Below are positions 63,101-64,000 of a stretch of DNA of 64,000 bases, piece after piece. The stretch is from Planctomycetota bacterium. GTDB lineage: Bacteria > Planctomycetota > J058 > JAJDCQ01. The stretch spans positions 1 to 64,000 of the forward strand of contig JAJDCQ010000185.1 of NCBI GenBank assembly GCA_029260755.1, written 5' to 3'. Made by a program: the position numbers and the translations under genes. The notes beneath the pieces were generated by a model. It was not told the DNA's origin. It searched no databases and worked only from the letters and a program-made list of their open reading frames with translations. Numbering within the stretch: the first letter of the stretch is position 1; every line of letters starts with the position of its first letter.

Positions 63101-64000
63101 CCGGGCGCGGCGTCGGTGCTTCAGTCGATCGCCTGCCGGGGACCGAGGATCATCTTCGGTTCCGACTTCGGGGTCGTCGAGGTCTGGGCGAGGCAGGGAA
63201 GGGAGGACTCGATCCAGGGGCACCCGGGTCCGGTCTCGAGCGTCGCCCTCGTGGGCGACCGCATCCTCGCGGGCGGGCTCGGATCCGCTCGCCTCTGGGA
63301 GCGCCCGCCCTCTCGGGTTCGGGGCCTGATCGCCGACGACACGGGGTGGTCGCGTCGTCTCTCGTGGCTCGATCATGACCACCTGCTCGCGACGCGGAGC
63401 GAGGGCGTGGTCGCGCTCTCGGTGAAGGGGGACCTCGAGTCCGAGATGTTGATCGAGCATCCGATCGGCCGGATCCTCGAGCTCGACCGAGATCGGGCGG
63501 GGGACACGATCGTCGTCGTCGAGCACGGCAAGGTGCTCATCTTCGATCGCTCGGAGCGGCGGCTCAGGCGGACGCTGACCGTCGAGGGAGCTCTCGGAGC
63601 GGCGGTGTCGCCCGACGGGAAGCGCGTCGCCGTGCGCCGGAACGGGAATCGCGTCGACGTGTTCCGCTCGGACGGGACGCCGCTCTGGGCAAGCTCGTTC
63701 GGCGACCCGCGCGACGGCGTCCTGACCAAGCTCGAGTGGTCGCCCGACGGCTCGATGCTCGCGGTCAATCCCGGGAAGGGCTTCGCGCTCCTGGACGCGG
63801 AGACGGCCGAGGTGCGCGCCGTCTTCGGCGACGACCGGGTCGGCCGTCTGGTCTGGAGCCGTGACGGCTCTCGCCTCGCCGCGGCCGACTCGGAGGGGAT
63901 CGTCGTTTACGACGCGGCGGACCCGAGCGTGGCGGTGAGGTTGGAGTGGAGGTGGCAGGGGTTCATCGGTCGCCCGGACTTCTCGCCCGACGGCGAGCTC
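60170..64000 (+). CDS. Ser/Thr protein kinase with WD40-type propeller, partial
   Basis: At least 1277 residues; the frame is open to the window end. Residues 12-280 are a complete kinase: GRGGMG loop, VAIK, HRD 132-134, DFG 152-154, and an activation end reading CPPEQ rather than APEQ. A membrane helix (about 299-325) is followed by a helical segment (DALERTEDALAEAESRRGEA) and then, from about 440 on, many propeller strands such as RLASVSGDGTARLWDL, VVAASSGRTLRVWSV and DEGLTLWDV. No ATG, GTG or TTG suits the start. CTG at 60170 has GGAGGAGG six to eight bases upstream and gives SPEAPGHSRVGRYQIV; the alternative GTG at 60134 reads through a Trp/Ser/Arg stretch. A rare CTG start is preferred. 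Confidence 0.9.
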   Translation, partial: MSPEAPGHSRVGRYQIVSELGRGGMGVVFRGRDPTLRRDVAIKMLLDAGERQVERFAREARAAARLRHPGIVAVHEVGSEQGRPYLVMDFVEGETLAALIEREGMLAPRRAAEIVAAVAVALEHAHGLGIVHRDVKPGNVLIDRAGRPLLADFGLAREIESEDRSLTMTGQLLGTPHYCPPEQVRGDTEAIGPRSDVFALGAVLYDAVTGAPPFPGESVLEVMGKTLAAEPEPPRRRNPQVHRDVETIILTCLEKDPGKRYPSAAELAADLRRYLAGEPIHARPVGRRERLVRWSRRNPAFAATVAVAGVVILGMAIAGVALAVYSYREIGDALERTEDALAEAESRRGEAVAARAAAEAEGARAREAEERAIFQASASARSLSRSLFERGIRFNGEGRSQEAWVTLARALALTDDPEIRWSVGDARAQAPRLLYETPRSLGAAGMLLAIDPGAGHLIAVDERGMLESFDLDTGERRRLGFSLSLLRGVAAVAAASPSLRTLAFGHRRRSPSASRPRSERDDAITVVGTELGEKRRELIGHGAPATGLAFVSGDDRLASVSGDGTARLWDLRLELEVARVDLGVELTSLAASSDGGVLAAGSAGGVVHVLTSQELAAGEDAAGRRLASFDGRVDAIAVSPDGRVVAASSGRTLRVWSVGTGATILEEDAGEPIEGLAVVAPRDGARAVVMIARSGGVVIRDLEGSSPALVIREDGPVGAFAVDPAGTVVALADRDGGVRLLDGRSGEERARLSGPRSRLGRTNVAVSPDETMFAISVRDSSKAHLHRLVDGRPDGELRGERGAFDHIRWVERGTLVSAGRPDEGLTLWDVSSRQVAARVAIEGSVKGMVTSDDGRRLAVAVSRGKESPRIEIRKLPRGELERELALEGRHGSGDVTMEFDGFGEHLACQTSRTISLWEVGTGRRLARSTVSHRDQYVKAGPAWLDPRARQVLYVDARGSLRVIDATGRDRPTDSFGGPGAASVLQSIACRGPRIIFGSDFGVVEVWARQGREDSIQGHPGPVSSVALVGDRILAGGLGSARLWERPPSRVRGLIADDTGWSRRLSWLDHDHLLATRSEGVVALSVKGDLESEMLIEHPIGRILELDRDRAGDTIVVVEHGKVLIFDRSERRLRRTLTVEGALGAAVSPDGKRVAVRRNGNRVDVFRSDGTPLWASSFGDPRDGVLTKLEWSPDGSMLAVNPGKGFALLDAETAEVRAVFGDDRVGRLVWSRDGSRLAAADSEGIVVYDAADPSVAVRLEWRWQGFIGRPDFSPDGEL

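Overview
The window is about 70% GC with a strong preference for G or C at third codon positions. It carries a high density of eukaryotic-type Ser/Thr kinase genes and PQQ-like, WD40 and Kelch propeller proteins, a kinase/FGE-sulfatase gene remnant, and palindromic intergenic repeat families. This fits a high-GC member of the Planctomycetota; Myxococcota is the main alternative. No rRNA, tRNA, CRISPR array, insertion sequence or phage module was recognised.

Layout. 1-13.1 kb: a small tandem-repeat DUF5710-like protein, an RluA-type pseudouridine synthase, a hypothetical protein, a CACGGAG-type inverted repeat, and two very large receptor kinases. One has a threefold repeat of an unrecognised domain plus a propeller. 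The other has three kinase domains in a row, the third a pseudokinase, followed by a membrane segment and five Ig-like repeats. 13.2-22.3 kb: a stress-type island with two paralogous NAD(P)-binding proteins (one fused to a CPBP/CAAX protease), TspO, a small membrane protein, an SDR cut short by an amber codon, a DCC thiol oxidoreductase, FolE2, a double-FAS1 secreted protein and two paralogous MerR-type regulators. The regulators have CarH/LitR-like B12-binding domains that keep the W-x9-EH motif but carry Tyr where the cobalt-ligating His is expected. A repeated GTCAAAACG motif lies in the promoters of the FAS1 gene and both regulators. The gene content resembles LitR/CarH light-stress regulons, and this is the best candidate here for an undescribed regulatory system. 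22.4-29.4 kb: a LEA-type lipoprotein, a Kelch protein, a RhlE helicase followed by a PQQ-propeller lipoprotein, and a decayed kinase/FGE gene. 29.4-37.2 kb: envelope proteins, a pseudokinase-TPR protein, a second PQQ-propeller protein and a second decayed kinase, with a tandem palindromic ATCCGCG repeat. 38-45.6 kb: MgtE, a 1454-residue IPT/TIG plus FG-GAP surface protein, a histone-H1-like protein and a DUF4272 protein of foreign codon use. 45.6-55.1 kb: DnaK, a sigma54 activator with a degenerate receiver, an ALDH7-type dehydrogenase, a phosphomannomutase and a large membrane-anchored helical protein. 55.3-64 kb: a lytic transglycosylase and two divergent receptor kinases (TPR-type and WD40-type), the second running off the end of the window.

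Taken together the window is dominated by membrane-spanning kinase signalling and envelope proteins, with a compact oxidative/light-stress island and ordinary housekeeping genes (dnaK, mgtE, folE2, rhlE) between them. Family names come from motif recognition by eye; no database search was run.
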